Source: Glycine soja (lineage: Eukaryota > Streptophyta > Magnoliopsida > Fabales > Fabaceae). From it: 64,000 bases of DNA. The first letter of the stretch is position 1, and each line of letters starts with the position of its first letter. Positions 34,635 through 45,683 of the stretch are shown here, one piece after another. The stretch spans positions 46,617,534 through 46,681,533 of the forward strand of contig NC_041009.1 in the NCBI RefSeq assembly GCF_004193775.1, in the 5' to 3' direction. Position numbers and translations under genes: made by a program. The notes beneath the pieces are model-generated. The model ran no database searches. It saw only the letters and a list, made by a program, of their open reading frames with translations, and was not told the DNA's origin.

Positions 34635-37600
34635 ATGGCGGAAATCTCCAATTCGCCACCGACTTCAAATCCCGTCGAAGAAAACACCCAAACTCCGAAA
34701 ACCACGCGAAACACAAAACCCGGCGTCAAACGCCTCATCATCAGCGTCACTGTGCTCTTCTCATTCATCCTAGGTTCCTTCCTCTCTCACACACTCAAAC
34801 ACACTTTTCTCATCTTCAACTATTTCACTGTTTATTTCTTTGTTTTTGGTGTTGGAAGGTTTTCCTCTTCTGTGGAAATCCGTTAAAATCTACCGCGCGC
34901 CGCTCCCGTTCGATCGAGTCGACTCCTTCTCCTCCCAAATCGAATCCAAACCCTTGTCCTTCCCATGCCGCTTTCTAGCCATATTCATCGGCTTCGATTT
35001 CATGGTTTCAAACGGAAATGTAGGAGCCGCGATTGAGAGAAAAATGTCGGACCTAAGTCACGGCGGCGATTGCGGCGGATGTGGTGGTAACTACTCTGTT
35101 TCCGTGGCGGTGGGCGGGGGAGGCATTGATGCGGTCGATTTTGGCGGGAAGTTGCGGGGTAATGACGAGGATGCTGATGAATTGGTGAAGAGTGTGGTGA
35201 GTGAGTATGGAGGAGGGAATATGTATAGTGTTGTGGTGGTGAATGAAGAGGGGGAGGTGAGGAGTGTGGTGGGGAAGCATAGGCATGCGTGGATCGTGGG
35301 GCGGGTTGAGGAGGAGGAGGCGGTGTGGCGTGCGGCTGAGATCTTTGTAGAGGTTTTTGTTAATGGTCGGGACGAGGAGGGTTCGGTTCGCAGCGAGTTT
35401 ATGCCTGTTGGTGCTGATGGGAGGATTGTTCTCTCTTTCAGTTTGCTCAATGCAGACCCTCGAGATTGGATATATGATTGGTATGAATTGTGAAATGGAA
35501 TGATTGAGGTTTTGTTTGCGTTGTAAAAAGTTGATGTGTGATTTGATTTGTCAAAGGTGCTGCTTGTGTTGCATTGGTGCTTGAAAGTTTTCATTTATAC
35601 AAATTAGTTCTGAGGGATGGAATTATTCGCAAGCTGATGGCTTAGTAGAAAAAACTTGTTGGCATGTTGATACTTTTGGAGATAAGGTGCATAGCTGTGC
35701 ATTTTAATGGACCAATGAAACAACCCTAGTGTAATTGTAAAATATGTACTTTTGAAAATTGTGGCAGATAGAGAATGTAAATGCTTCAACTAGTGCCAGA
35801 GTTGGTGATTTTATGGTGGGTTAAAGGCAAATATTAATGATGCTGATGTTAAATATTCAATCAACCTGCTATATAATGTAGGGCTGTCTTTTCCTGTCAG
35901 GTCTGGAATATTTGCTTATGTATCTTTTGAATAGTATCAATTTGAAGTTTTTGTGACGATCATATTATAGGAATTTTCGCGAAATTGATGAGACTTTGTT
36001 GTGGCCTGTGATTGAGGCTTTACAACCTATAGCAAACATCACTGTTGAAAGCCAGGTGAAATCTCATAAATGTAACAATTTCAAGAGTCATTGGATACCA
36101 TAGATTAAATGATTTATTGTTCCTCCTATTTGGCAGGTTTTGTACCATACACCAAAGTCTTCATTTTCTAACTGGGATGATAAGCATGGCAGCCACATAT
36201 TTAGAACCGAGGATCTTCCTTTCTTTGTATGTTGTAACTATGGCTTTGAATTATCATTTAATATTCCGTTTATTTGAATACGATTTCAATGCATTTAGGT
36301 CTAACTTGTAACTATGGAAACTTATATCAATTGGATAGATGATGTAACTTTCCACCATAGCACATGACATATTAGCATGATTCTAGCTTATAAAATGTGA
36401 TATATTTGTCATTCAGGGGTTTCTTTATCTTTTAAGTTATGTTTGATTTCTTTTTAATTTTAGATTTGATTAAAGCTATATACTTTATTATGAGAAACCT
36501 CCTATGCTGTCCTTTTATATTTTCCTTGTCATATTTTTCCAACATTTCTCGTATCTGGTGAGATACTATAACAGTATATTTATGACATGAATGTTTCTGT
36601 CTGAAACAGGTGAATTCAAATGAGTGGCACTTGGATACTTCTGTTGCAGCTGGAGGAAGGTCAAAAGTATTGCAACTCGTGGTGTATATTACTTTAACTT
36701 GAACCTACATTTATTTTCTTTTTGATTGCCACAAACCTGAACATAGAATTTGTTTTTATTCAATCTACAGTATATAGATTTTGTATTAAATGGGGGGGGG
36801 GGGGGATGAAATTACTTCTGATTCATTCTCTTACCGATACACATATTCTCAAGTGTCTGATTCCAGCTTGTTTATTATGTTATGCTGTAAGACAGGCTTA
36901 CATTTTAAGCTTCCTCTTTATTTCAGGTATATACCATCTGCAAAGGAGTGTCCTCTTCAACTGGAGCTTTCAAGTGGGGAGATCTCTAAAACTAACGGCT
37001 TTATATCTCCAGTTATTCATCTTACCTTCAAAATTTCCTTAGACACTCTTTGTATTATAATCTTACAAAATTACCAAGTCTGTAACATTATGAAGCACCT
37101 ATTCTGGAATGTTGCAGATGTGGGGAGGTGTCGTTGTCTGGAATCCCCGAAGCTGTATAAAAGATTTGGAAAGTAGGGATCCAGTTAGACATACGATTTC
37201 TTCTCAGGTTTGTCTTTTACTCATTAGTTGGCACTCTATGTTGTTAACAATAATTGCTTCTCATTGTTTACATTTGCTGTACACAAGTATTTTGGAACTT
37301 TTTATTGCATGTGTGATACACTGATACACACTTCCAGCCTTGATTCGCTTCAAAGTAATAATTGATAGATTTTCATTTTAAGGCATAATATTTCAGTTAT
37401 TTGGAAAATCATTTTTTTTTATAAAATAAAGAATTTAATGCCAGTTATTTACTTATTTATGCAGATATACTTATGCATGTTTGGCAATTGCTTAGTTTTA
37501 GTAAATAATCATTTAAAAATATATGCTCATGAAGCTGGCAAAAAATGGTATTATTTCTCCATATTAAGCTAATCTAGACATGCACATATAGTCACAGTCT

Positions 37601-39708
37601 TGTAGATTATAATAAATTCTCTTTTCAAACATTGAAGCATGCCTATTCTGAAACAGGATCTCCAGAAGCTTTTTGAAGTTCTCATGGGGCAGTTGCGGCA
37701 ACTCCTTGGTCTGAAGTCTGATAACCTTTATGTTGGTAAGTCAGGTGCATCCATTCTCCTAGGCAGTGAAAGAGGTTTCACAGAATGGTAAGAACAATAG
37801 TCCTTTTTCTGCTCTTCAGCAATTATTAACTACATATTTTATGAATGCTTTGTTTTCCTTCTAACTTATGACATGGCATATGGATATATGGTATGGTGAG
37901 AGATTTCTCTTTGTTTTGTCAAAATTTCTAGTTTAAAATCATCATTGAGCACTATACATCATTTATATGATATGTTTTATGCTATCTTTTAACATGTGTC
38001 TGAATCTTTAGACTCAACCTTGTAGTTGCCAATTAATAGATTGACCCTAGACCACATGGTACTGTTTGATGCCATTACACATTTAGCTTGGAATGGCAGC
38101 ATAATTGGAAATTCCTTACATTTCTGTTGTGTGCATGTGTATATTTTTTTTCTTTTTCGTGTAAGTATTAAAACACTGTGTAGTTATTCTTGTGGGGATT
38201 TGTGTATAGGGAGTTGGATGTTTTGTCACGGAAGCATATATGCTTTAATCTTCAGTCATGTGCTACTACGCTTGGATCACTTTCTAGATTGGTATGTTTG
38301 TCAATTAAGTTTCTCCATCAGTCTGTTTCAGCTGGCTATCGTTTATTCAAATATTGTCAAACTTTCATTCCATGCAGGTACAGTCATTGCCAAGGATGAT
38401 TATCATGGATGAGATTGGAAAACAGGTGATTTGTTGGAGTAAATGCTTCTTGATTCTTTGTTAGACTTATGTTGGATGATACTATTATGATGTCCATCAT
38501 ATGCTATTAGCTTATAGGGTGTTGAACTGCTGGGTTTAGTGTATGTGTTAGTTTTTTTCCTTTGCTTTATTAGTTGCAAAGATCTTTAAGTCTATGATAT
38601 ATAATTTCAGATTTTGGTAAAAAACACGGTACTCTAAATTTCAGCTGTATTGATATAATTCAGTCAGTTGTATATAATCACTTTGCCTGATGTATTGAAT
38701 ACTGATACAAAAATGTTTTCTGTCTAATCTTTAGTTTCTAAATGATGTTGTGGAATACCCTTTCTTCTCAATATTTGATGGTCTTTGAGCAGGTTAAGTT
38801 TTCTCTTGAGGCTGCAAAATCTGCTCAAAGTAATGCATCTATTGGAATATATGATGCTTCAGCTGGTACACTTTTCATAGACTTTATGTGATTTCAAAAT
38901 CTTGTTACCAACTTTGATGATGATTTACTGCCTGATTTCTACTTCTAAAATATGATTAATCTCTTTCCTTGTCAGTATCATCAAGACAATCAAGATCTCT
39001 GGCAGAGGATGCCTTTTTTCATCCATCAATTATGTCCATAAGCTATTATTCGTTTGAGCATTGTTTTGCCATCTATTCGGTTTGTCCTTGAACTCTTCTC
39101 TATGCCCTATAGACTATAGTGGCTTCTGTGGATTGATACAGTTGACCTTTGGATGATTACTCCATATTCATGGTCATCTTTGCATTTTGGCATGCATTAT
39201 TACTTATTAGGAATGTAGATTATGCTTTGGACATGATTCTTGTTTAATTTGACAAGATTTTTATCATACATGAAAGAAGTAATATATTAAGATATTGGAA
39301 GAACCATGGTGTCCATAAAAAGATTCATTTACGGAAGCTTGAATTGAATGTTCTCCTAGCCTTTATTTGGAATTTGCTTTACTTTGTTCTTTATGTAATT
39401 CTAAGTGTTTTTTTTTTATGAATTTATGTAATTCTAAGTTCTCTCTGTTTCTTTGCCAACATCATAATTTTTGTTGATACTGTCTCTTGCTGTGAAAATG
39501 AGATCAATGAGCAGTTCATGGGACTTGAGTTGAGACCCAATTTTTAGCTGCAATTAATTGTCATGACTCTTTTGTCCTTCTATCCTTGTAGCCATTTTTT
39601 CTGCCAGTTACTATGCATGTCCTCCTAGCTGCTTTACGAGAATGGAAAAGGTACAAGCAAGAAAAAAAGAAGTACTTGGCATCGAAGGACAAAGTAAAAG
39701 TTTCATAA
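34635..39708 (+). CDS. PIGS: PIG-S / Gpi17, GPI-transamidase subunit
   Basis: Thirteen coding exons: 34635-34773, 34859-35480, 35971-36055, 36137-36226, 36610-36683, 36927-37011, 37118-37207, 37657-37787, 38210-38291, 38378-38425, 38793-38865, 38976-39079 and 39592-39708. All phases agree; the product is 579 residues. PIG-S is part of the ER complex that replaces a protein's C-terminal signal with a GPI anchor. Topology fits: a short cytosolic N-terminus, a transmembrane segment at about 32-52 (LIISVTVLFSFILGFPLLW), a large lumenal domain (blocks VLYHTPKSSFSNWDDKHGSH, FVNSNEWHLDTS and MWGGVVVWNP), and a second membrane segment near the C-terminus (FFLPVTMHVLLAALREW), ending in a Lys-rich tail. 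Exon 2 has a Gly/Val/Glu-rich low-complexity stretch. No damage seen. The tRNA-Lys gene lies just upstream in the opposite direction. Confidence 0.93.
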
Positions 39709-42085
39709 ATCTGTTGAGCAGTGATAACAAGATGAAGCTAGTTTCCTGGGATTTGGGGCCTAGCGTGTGGTGAAGCACTTCAACTTCAACCCAAGTAAAG
39801 CCTCCTTCCTTTCTCTTCCCAAGACCTGCTGCGTTGTGAATTCTGTTGAAAATGACAATGTTGACACGATGCTTACGTGACATGTGATATAATTGGAGCA
39901 AGGCAATGTTGGCATGGCGGCTTTTGGTTGTACCATAGTTATGAGTAGATTGAGGGAAAATGCTCTTTACTAAAAATTCATACTTGAGTTATTGAAAAAT
40001 CTCATTACTAATCTGTGAAATGTATCAATCTAGTATCTTCGTGCTACTGTGATCTAAAATCATGTTGTGAATGAAAGCGATGCCATTGACTAGATTTCTT
40101 ATTTTAATATTTGATATTTACGTCCATTCTAATTCTTATTTTTCCCACCTCTACTCACTGAACCTGTAGTCTGTAGAACCTTATTGGTGGAGCAAACAAT
40201 ATGAGGAAATTTTATCTATTTCATTTTTCGCAGGAACTGCAAATATCTGAGAATACAATGTTGCTTTGAAATGATGAAATTGATTAATCACTAGAAGACA
40301 GATAAATGTGGAGAGAATGCAACTAATTGGCTATGTTTTCTCTATTTCTCTATTTTTTCCTAATAGTAATTCTTTAACGATGGAAAGCGATTAGATGTTT
40401 CTATAAAATCTTGACATGCAAAAAACTCGTTACAGTCTAACGGGAATGGATGACTGGATGAGTGAAACAATTTTTTTTATGTTAATTTTTCATATGATTA
40501 TGGGGGTTTCAAAATTGTGTATCTATATTTGCATTTAAAGACCTATAATCTTCCATTAAAGCAATCAAATGAACGAAAATCGCTAGTGTTAGCTAGAGAG
40601 TCATTACGTACTAAACGAAGAACAAGCATCTGATTACATATGAATTTAGAGCAAACGTATGAATCTAACACTAAACCCGGACAGAATCTAACATATTAAG
40701 TGAACGGGGGCTGGAAGCAAGATAAGGATTTTTTAACACATGAACCAGATGAGGAAAGAGAGGCTGAAGAGAATACTAACTAGTATCTAGTGAGCAAAAT
40801 GTTGTGTTTTGCAAGGATTTGTGTGACAGAAGGGATTTCAACTTTCGTGAGCTTTCTCCGAGAGTGAGAAGGCCAAAGGGGTACATAGCAATGTCGGGTA
40901 TTTAAAAAGGAAAAAAGTTGAACAATATGCTATAAACTGCTAAGATCCAAAAGCTACTAATTTCACGGAGTCTCAATGAGCACATCGGTCTCCATGCCAT
41001 ATTGCCATGTTAGTTCCATTCAATGAAGAAAAAAAAATAGCAAATAGGTGCAAATCATGGAAAATTTCATTTAATCCGAGTATTATAGAATGTAAACTTC
41101 ATAAGCACACCCATTTCTACATCATTGTTCAATTACATCGAATCATCATAAGACAATTCACATCTGAACTTGTGTGATCTTATTTTGAAATAGAGGTTTT
41201 GAACTCATCCCTCAATAAGCTAACAAAAGTATGAAATCAACTTTCATAATTTTGATGTTTGCAGGATATACAATGTGATCACATGTCTTCCTTTAACTTT
41301 GGGGTCATGCCTTCTCTTCTGCATGCAAATCAACATAGAACTTTTAGTGACAGCTACAATACAAGTATAAGAAATGCAACTGTGACGTAAATTGAATATC
41401 GATATGGCATCAGAAATAAAAACTCAATCCCATATGAGTAGCATTCTCGGTTCATATTCTGTGTATAACTAAATTGCAACAACACCATTCATTGAAAAGG
41501 TATATGCTATTATGTATCTGTGTGGGCATATAGAGAAAATGGAATGGGAGGGGATGATGAAACTTACACCAGACTACCATACAATTGTAGGATGTATCAT
41601 CCGCAGAATAATTGCTCGTCCATCATTATCAAGAATATTTTTGTGAGATTCTTGTTGTCAAATAAATAATGAAACTGTGGCAGATTTTAGAATTAGCAGA
41701 ATTCACATTCCTGCCATGGTGTTGATTATCTATTGTTCATTTGTTCCCTCCAATAAAAATAATGATCTGTGATCTATCAACTACAGAAGTTCAACTTTGT
41801 AACTGTGACTCGGAGCACCTTTCCATTTGATTTTATGCAAAAAAAATATAATTCTGTGAGGAATAACTGTACTCATTGCTTGGTTGGGACAATTTGGTAT
41901 TGCACATAGAGAAAAAACAATTCTACCCTTTTCTTTGTTTTGATCATTGCTAACATGTTTGTTGTTGTATGATTATATGCATTACTGTGCCTGATTGTAA
42001 ATAAAATCATCAAATGATGTAATATACAAAAAAGAAGAAAGTAGGAAGATTAAGTTCAAATTTTATAGTAGCAAGATGAAGTTAG
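39709..42085. other. PIG-S 3' UTR and intergenic spacer
   Basis: No gene, RNA or clear mobile element recognised over about 2.4 kb. A C-box-like ATGATGAAA at 41553 was checked for a snoRNA, without a convincing partner box. Confidence 0.45.
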
Positions 42086-42327
42086 GTTGAGTCCCACATT
42101 AAATGTAAATGAAGAGTGTAAATAGGGGAGAGTTTATAAATTAAACTTGATTAGCAACATTGAAACATACTTACCTGGATGGGGTCAATGGATGATCAAT
42201 AAGGTCCATGGCCTAGATTGATGACCTCCATTGCACTTAGGAGGGGTGTCAGTCTAAGGTCTCCTCAAGTAGGAGAGCCTACATCATAATTTGTGGTAGT
42301 GGGAGCTTGCGTTCGCGCAGCCCCCTT
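42086..42327 (+). repeat. Dispersed repeat R, copy 2
   Basis: About 240 bp, closest to copy 3 (44284-44516): both contain GAGAGTxTATAAATTAAACT, GGGGTCAATGGATGATCA, TGATGACCTCCATTG and TAGGAGAGC. It lies immediately upstream of segment X copy 2 and the broken BAP31 exon 2. Confidence 0.75.
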
Positions 42328-42539
42328 CAATTTAGTTCAATGATTTATAAGTGTAACTTTGAGCACTTTGTGTATTTGGTAGAAGGTTCATTTCTGTCAG
42401 AAACTTTAAAAAAGCTAATTCATCATTTGTAGTTTTGATGTTGCCTTTACTGCAACACAATCTTCTGAAGAGCTTTTGAGTCTCTTTTGGTGAAATGTTG
42501 CGGTAAAAGCATATTACAGTTTTTTTTTTTTTTTCCAAG

Positions 42540-42675
42540 TGTTAGGGGGGAGGGTCAAGGGGGACAACTTATTGATATCATTAATGTCTTTGTAACTAGG
42601 TGGAAAAGGCTTATGAAAGTAGAAATTCATGCTAACATTACATTCTCCATGCCAATGTACTGTATTATTATGCTT
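42540..42675 (+). repeat. Segment X, copy 2 (matches 32620-32760)
   Basis: A diverged direct copy of the spacer that follows repeat R near BAP31. Shared words are GGGTCAAGGGG and TTATGAAAGTAGAAATTCAT, then CATTCTCCATG. Confidence 0.75.
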
Positions 42676-42767
42676 ATTTGTTTGGTCCATCCTAATGCCC
42701 CTTGCTTCCTGCCCTTACGGTTTTGCTGATCACTACTGCATTTTGTTTTGTAGTGGTTAGAGATAAG

Positions 42768-43075
42768 TAGCTTCATAAAGTTATTAATTTGAGGAATAAT
42801 CAGGGAGCTTCAAAAAAAGATTTGGAAAACCTTAAAAGAGAAACTGTCCAAGCTTAAAGAAAAGGATGAAAAATCTTTAAAGGAGATAAAAAAGCGGGGG
42901 CAGAAACTTTGAAAAGATAAAATAAGAATCTGAGGAGGAGAAGGATAAGAGAGTCGAGAATGCAAAAGTACATGTTGCTTCCCTCCAAAAGCAACCTGCA
43001 GATCTATTACTTGAATATGACTGATTCTTGGAAGACAACCAAACCTTCATGCTCAACCATTAGGACATAAGAGTT
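42768..43075 (+). pseudogene. Broken copy of BAP31 exon 2
   Basis: Matches BAP31 exon 2 (30320-30640) from the LINLR codons to the stop, then continues into a copy of its 3' UTR. Decay: an extra base after the ACTGTCCAA block shifts the frame, the middle has a deletion with a GCGGGGGCAG replacement, stops follow, and Asp-Arg near the end became Asp-stop (GACTGA, 43020-43025). Exon 1 and the upstream intron are not present, so this is a partial segmental copy, not a retrocopy of the mRNA (no exon junction, no A tail). Confidence 0.88.
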
Positions 43076-44283
43076 GAGGAAAGACTGAGATGCATTGATA
43101 AACAAAGTTTGGGGGGATGAGATCCAATCAGGACCATCCCGTGTTGTCACAAAATCATCTTAATTTTGGGAAAAAATGGTTATTTTCTGCACCTTTTTGA
43201 AACTGCAAGATTGTCCAAAATAACTCTGGTCAACGTTATAAATTTTGCTGTTCTTTTTTCAGTTTGTTTACAATTTTGTTATTAGATCATTGCTTGACAA
43301 CCCCATCTAGTTTTCTGCTTTACCACTTTCTTTTATTGTTTGGATGAATATGTTTTATTTGAAGCCTTGAAGGATTATCGGTGGGACAAATTCTTCTCAA
43401 GAATTAGAAAAAATGTTTCTTGAATTACAACTTTCTTATCGTGCCATTCCATCTTATGCATATAAAATTCTGTACGGAGTAATATTGTAGGCTCTGATAA
43501 CTGCGCCCATTGCATGTCAGGTTAGAAATCCATAAAATACATTTTATTGGCTTAATAATTCTACAAGTTTTTGAGAGCAGTTAGTGCAGCAGTATGTTAT
43601 TTTAGACTTCTGTATGTTTTTGTCTATATAATTTATTTATGCATCAGAATCACATGTAAGAGATTAGATTACATATTTCATTCAGAAAAACTTAATAGTT
43701 AAAATATATGGAGAAAGCTTTATGCGTCAAAGTTATCTTTGTGACTAATCTAAATCCTGGACTAAAGTTTACACAATTTGAATTAGTAGATATGCTTCAT
43801 TTTTTTTATCAGTGGGAATAAAAGAGAAAGCCAAAAGCAGAAAAAGCAAAGAACCTCTAACAAAAAATATGCCTATAACATCTGCAGCTAAGAGAGGTTG
43901 TAGCCCGGGTGGAAACTGGACTAGGTAATACAAGCAGTATCTGAATCAGAACCGGTTTTGGCTAACCAATCAGCACATTTGTTTTCTTCTCTGAGGGAAT
44001 GAGTGAAACATGATTCCAATCTCTATTGACAGTTGATTGGATCTCCTGAATAAGAGGTGCATTGTATATACTGTTCATTATTTTTTTAATTAGTAAAAGC
44101 AACTTTATTTTTTCTTAAAACTATTAATAGTCTTGTATCTATATTAATCTGATGCATAACTGCAATGCATCGGGTTGTGAATAATAATTAAATCATCAAC
44201 AAATGTGATGTGGTACAAATAAAAGAGAAGTAATGAGATGAATAGCTCAAACCATCATAAGATGGGAATTTTATACTGTGCCC
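43076..44283. other. Copied BAP31 3' flank, then unique spacer
   Basis: 43076-43300, 43500-43530 and 43600-43810 match successive parts of 30641-32110. From about 43810 the sequence is unrelated to the BAP31 side. No gene. Confidence 0.6.
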
Positions 44284-44516
44284 GATTGAATCCCACATCG
44301 TATGTAAATGAAGGCTGTTGATAGAGGAGAGTCTATAAATTAAACTTGATTAAGACATTTGTATTTAATTACTTGAATGGGGTCAATGGATGATCATGAA
44401 GGTCCATGGCGAGTCTGATGACCTCCATTGTACTTAGGAGGGTTGTTATTCTCAAGTAGGAGAGCTTACATCATAATTTGAGGTAGTGGGGTCAGCATCT
44501 GCCTGGCTCCTATCAA
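44284..44516 (+). repeat. Dispersed repeat R, copy 3
   Basis: Starts ATCCCACATCG-like and follows copy 2 block for block with a shorter end. It closes the duplicated block that starts at 42086. Confidence 0.72.
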
Positions 44517-44747
44517 ACTAATGCAAGGTTTTTTGCTTCTTTAATGATCTGGTTAATTAATGTCTTTGGAATTTTTTAAGTTCTTTAATTAGTGTCTAAG
44601 GACATTTGGAATAAGTTTTTTTAAGTTCTTTCCTAGTGTCATTAAGGTAATAGTTAATATTTGTTTTTTTAATACGAAATTAATGGATAGCTTTTTACCA
44701 AAAAAAAAATGGATAGCTCTTTTTTTTTATATACGATTGCTTCGGTT

Positions 44748-44904
44748 AAATTGATTCTGAAAGACAAAGTTTTGAAAAATACTTTTATGATGACTGAATT
44801 AAATTTCTGTCCCTTTTAAAAAAAATTAAATTGATTCTGAAATACAATGTTTTGAAAACGACTTTTATGATGGCTGAATTAAATTTCTGTCCCTTTCCAA
44901 AAAA
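44748..44904. repeat. Tandem direct repeat of about 77 bp
   Basis: 44748-44824 and 44825-44904 share TTAAATTGATTCTGAAA and GACTGAATTAAATTTCTGTC or GGCTGAATTAAATTTCTGTC, about 85-90 percent alike by eye. Non-coding. Confidence 0.85.
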
Positions 44905-45296
44905 GAAATCTGTTGAAAGAATAATGGAAAAGTTGTTCTCAAACGAAATCAATATATCCCTAGAGTCAATATTGGTATTTTCAACTTCATTTTCCCCCTT
45001 CATTTTATTTATGGACTGAATGAAAGTTTCAAACAGTTATACACCTAGAGAGTGCATTTTGGAGTCAACATAATGTTTGTACGGAATATAATCACAAACA
45101 GATTGGCTGAGTTCTAGCCTCTAGGTTCTTGTAAAATGAATGATTAATAGTTTCCAAGAACAAGTTTCTTTCAATAGCCAAAATACCTGCATAGAGACAG
45201 TACTTTTAAGTTTCTGTTCAGGAACATAAAAGCAGTAAATAAAAACAAGACTAGCATGCTTTGAAAACAATATTGAGGATGCTTTGAAAAATAAAA

Positions 45297-45453
45297 AACT
45301 TCGTACCCCATTGCCCGGAGGCTCTTCGCTATGCGAAGGTATGGGGGAGGGATGTTGTACGCAGCCTTACCCTTGCATATGCAAAGAGGCTGTTTCCGGA
45401 TTCGAACCCATGACCAACAAGTCACCAAGGCACAACTTTACCGCTGCACATGA
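45297..45453 (-). mobile_element. Full-length Au-type SINE
   Basis: Read on the reverse strand it starts with a Pol III A-box-like region (TGCAGCGGTAAAGTTGTGCC), a B box (GGTTCGAATCC), the typical GGGTAAGGCTGCGTAC block and the hairpin TTCGCATAGCGAA, and ends GGGTACGAAG plus a short T tail. The 12-mer TGAAAAATAAAA flanks both sides (45285-45296 and 45454-45465), a clear target duplication. These are the marks of the tRNA-derived Au SINE family of flowering plants. Truncated relatives occur at 1-30 and 52819-52862. It is non-coding and depends on LINE enzymes for movement. Confidence 0.9.
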
Positions 45454-45683
45454 TGAAAAATAAAACATCTAATTTTTAACTTCCTGCTTCAGCAATCAGA
45501 AGACAATATTTGACAGGGCAGACAAGAGAATAAGAAATTTTTTGAGTATACCTTGCAAGGAGTTATCAAGGTTTTTCTCCATTTACTTCACTGTGTACAA
45601 ATTGCATTATAACCTCAACCTTTCTATCCTAAAGATATCTATCCTCCTTATAAGGATTCTCGTACATGGAAGAGTTTAAGTCA

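Noticed and set aside
35091..35594. 167-residue Ser/Thr/Pro-rich reverse frame
   Set aside because: Antisense shadow of PIG-S exon 2; the sense Gly/Val/Glu-rich low-complexity stretch causes it.
41545..41660. Possible C/D-box snoRNA (ATGATGAAA at 41553)
   Set aside because: No D box at the right distance with a terminal stem.
32174..44516. Repeat R as a Cassandra element carrying 5S rRNA
   Set aside because: Only a short CTAG/TGACCT stretch resembles 5S rRNA; the 5S internal promoter is not recognisable and no LTR pair is seen.
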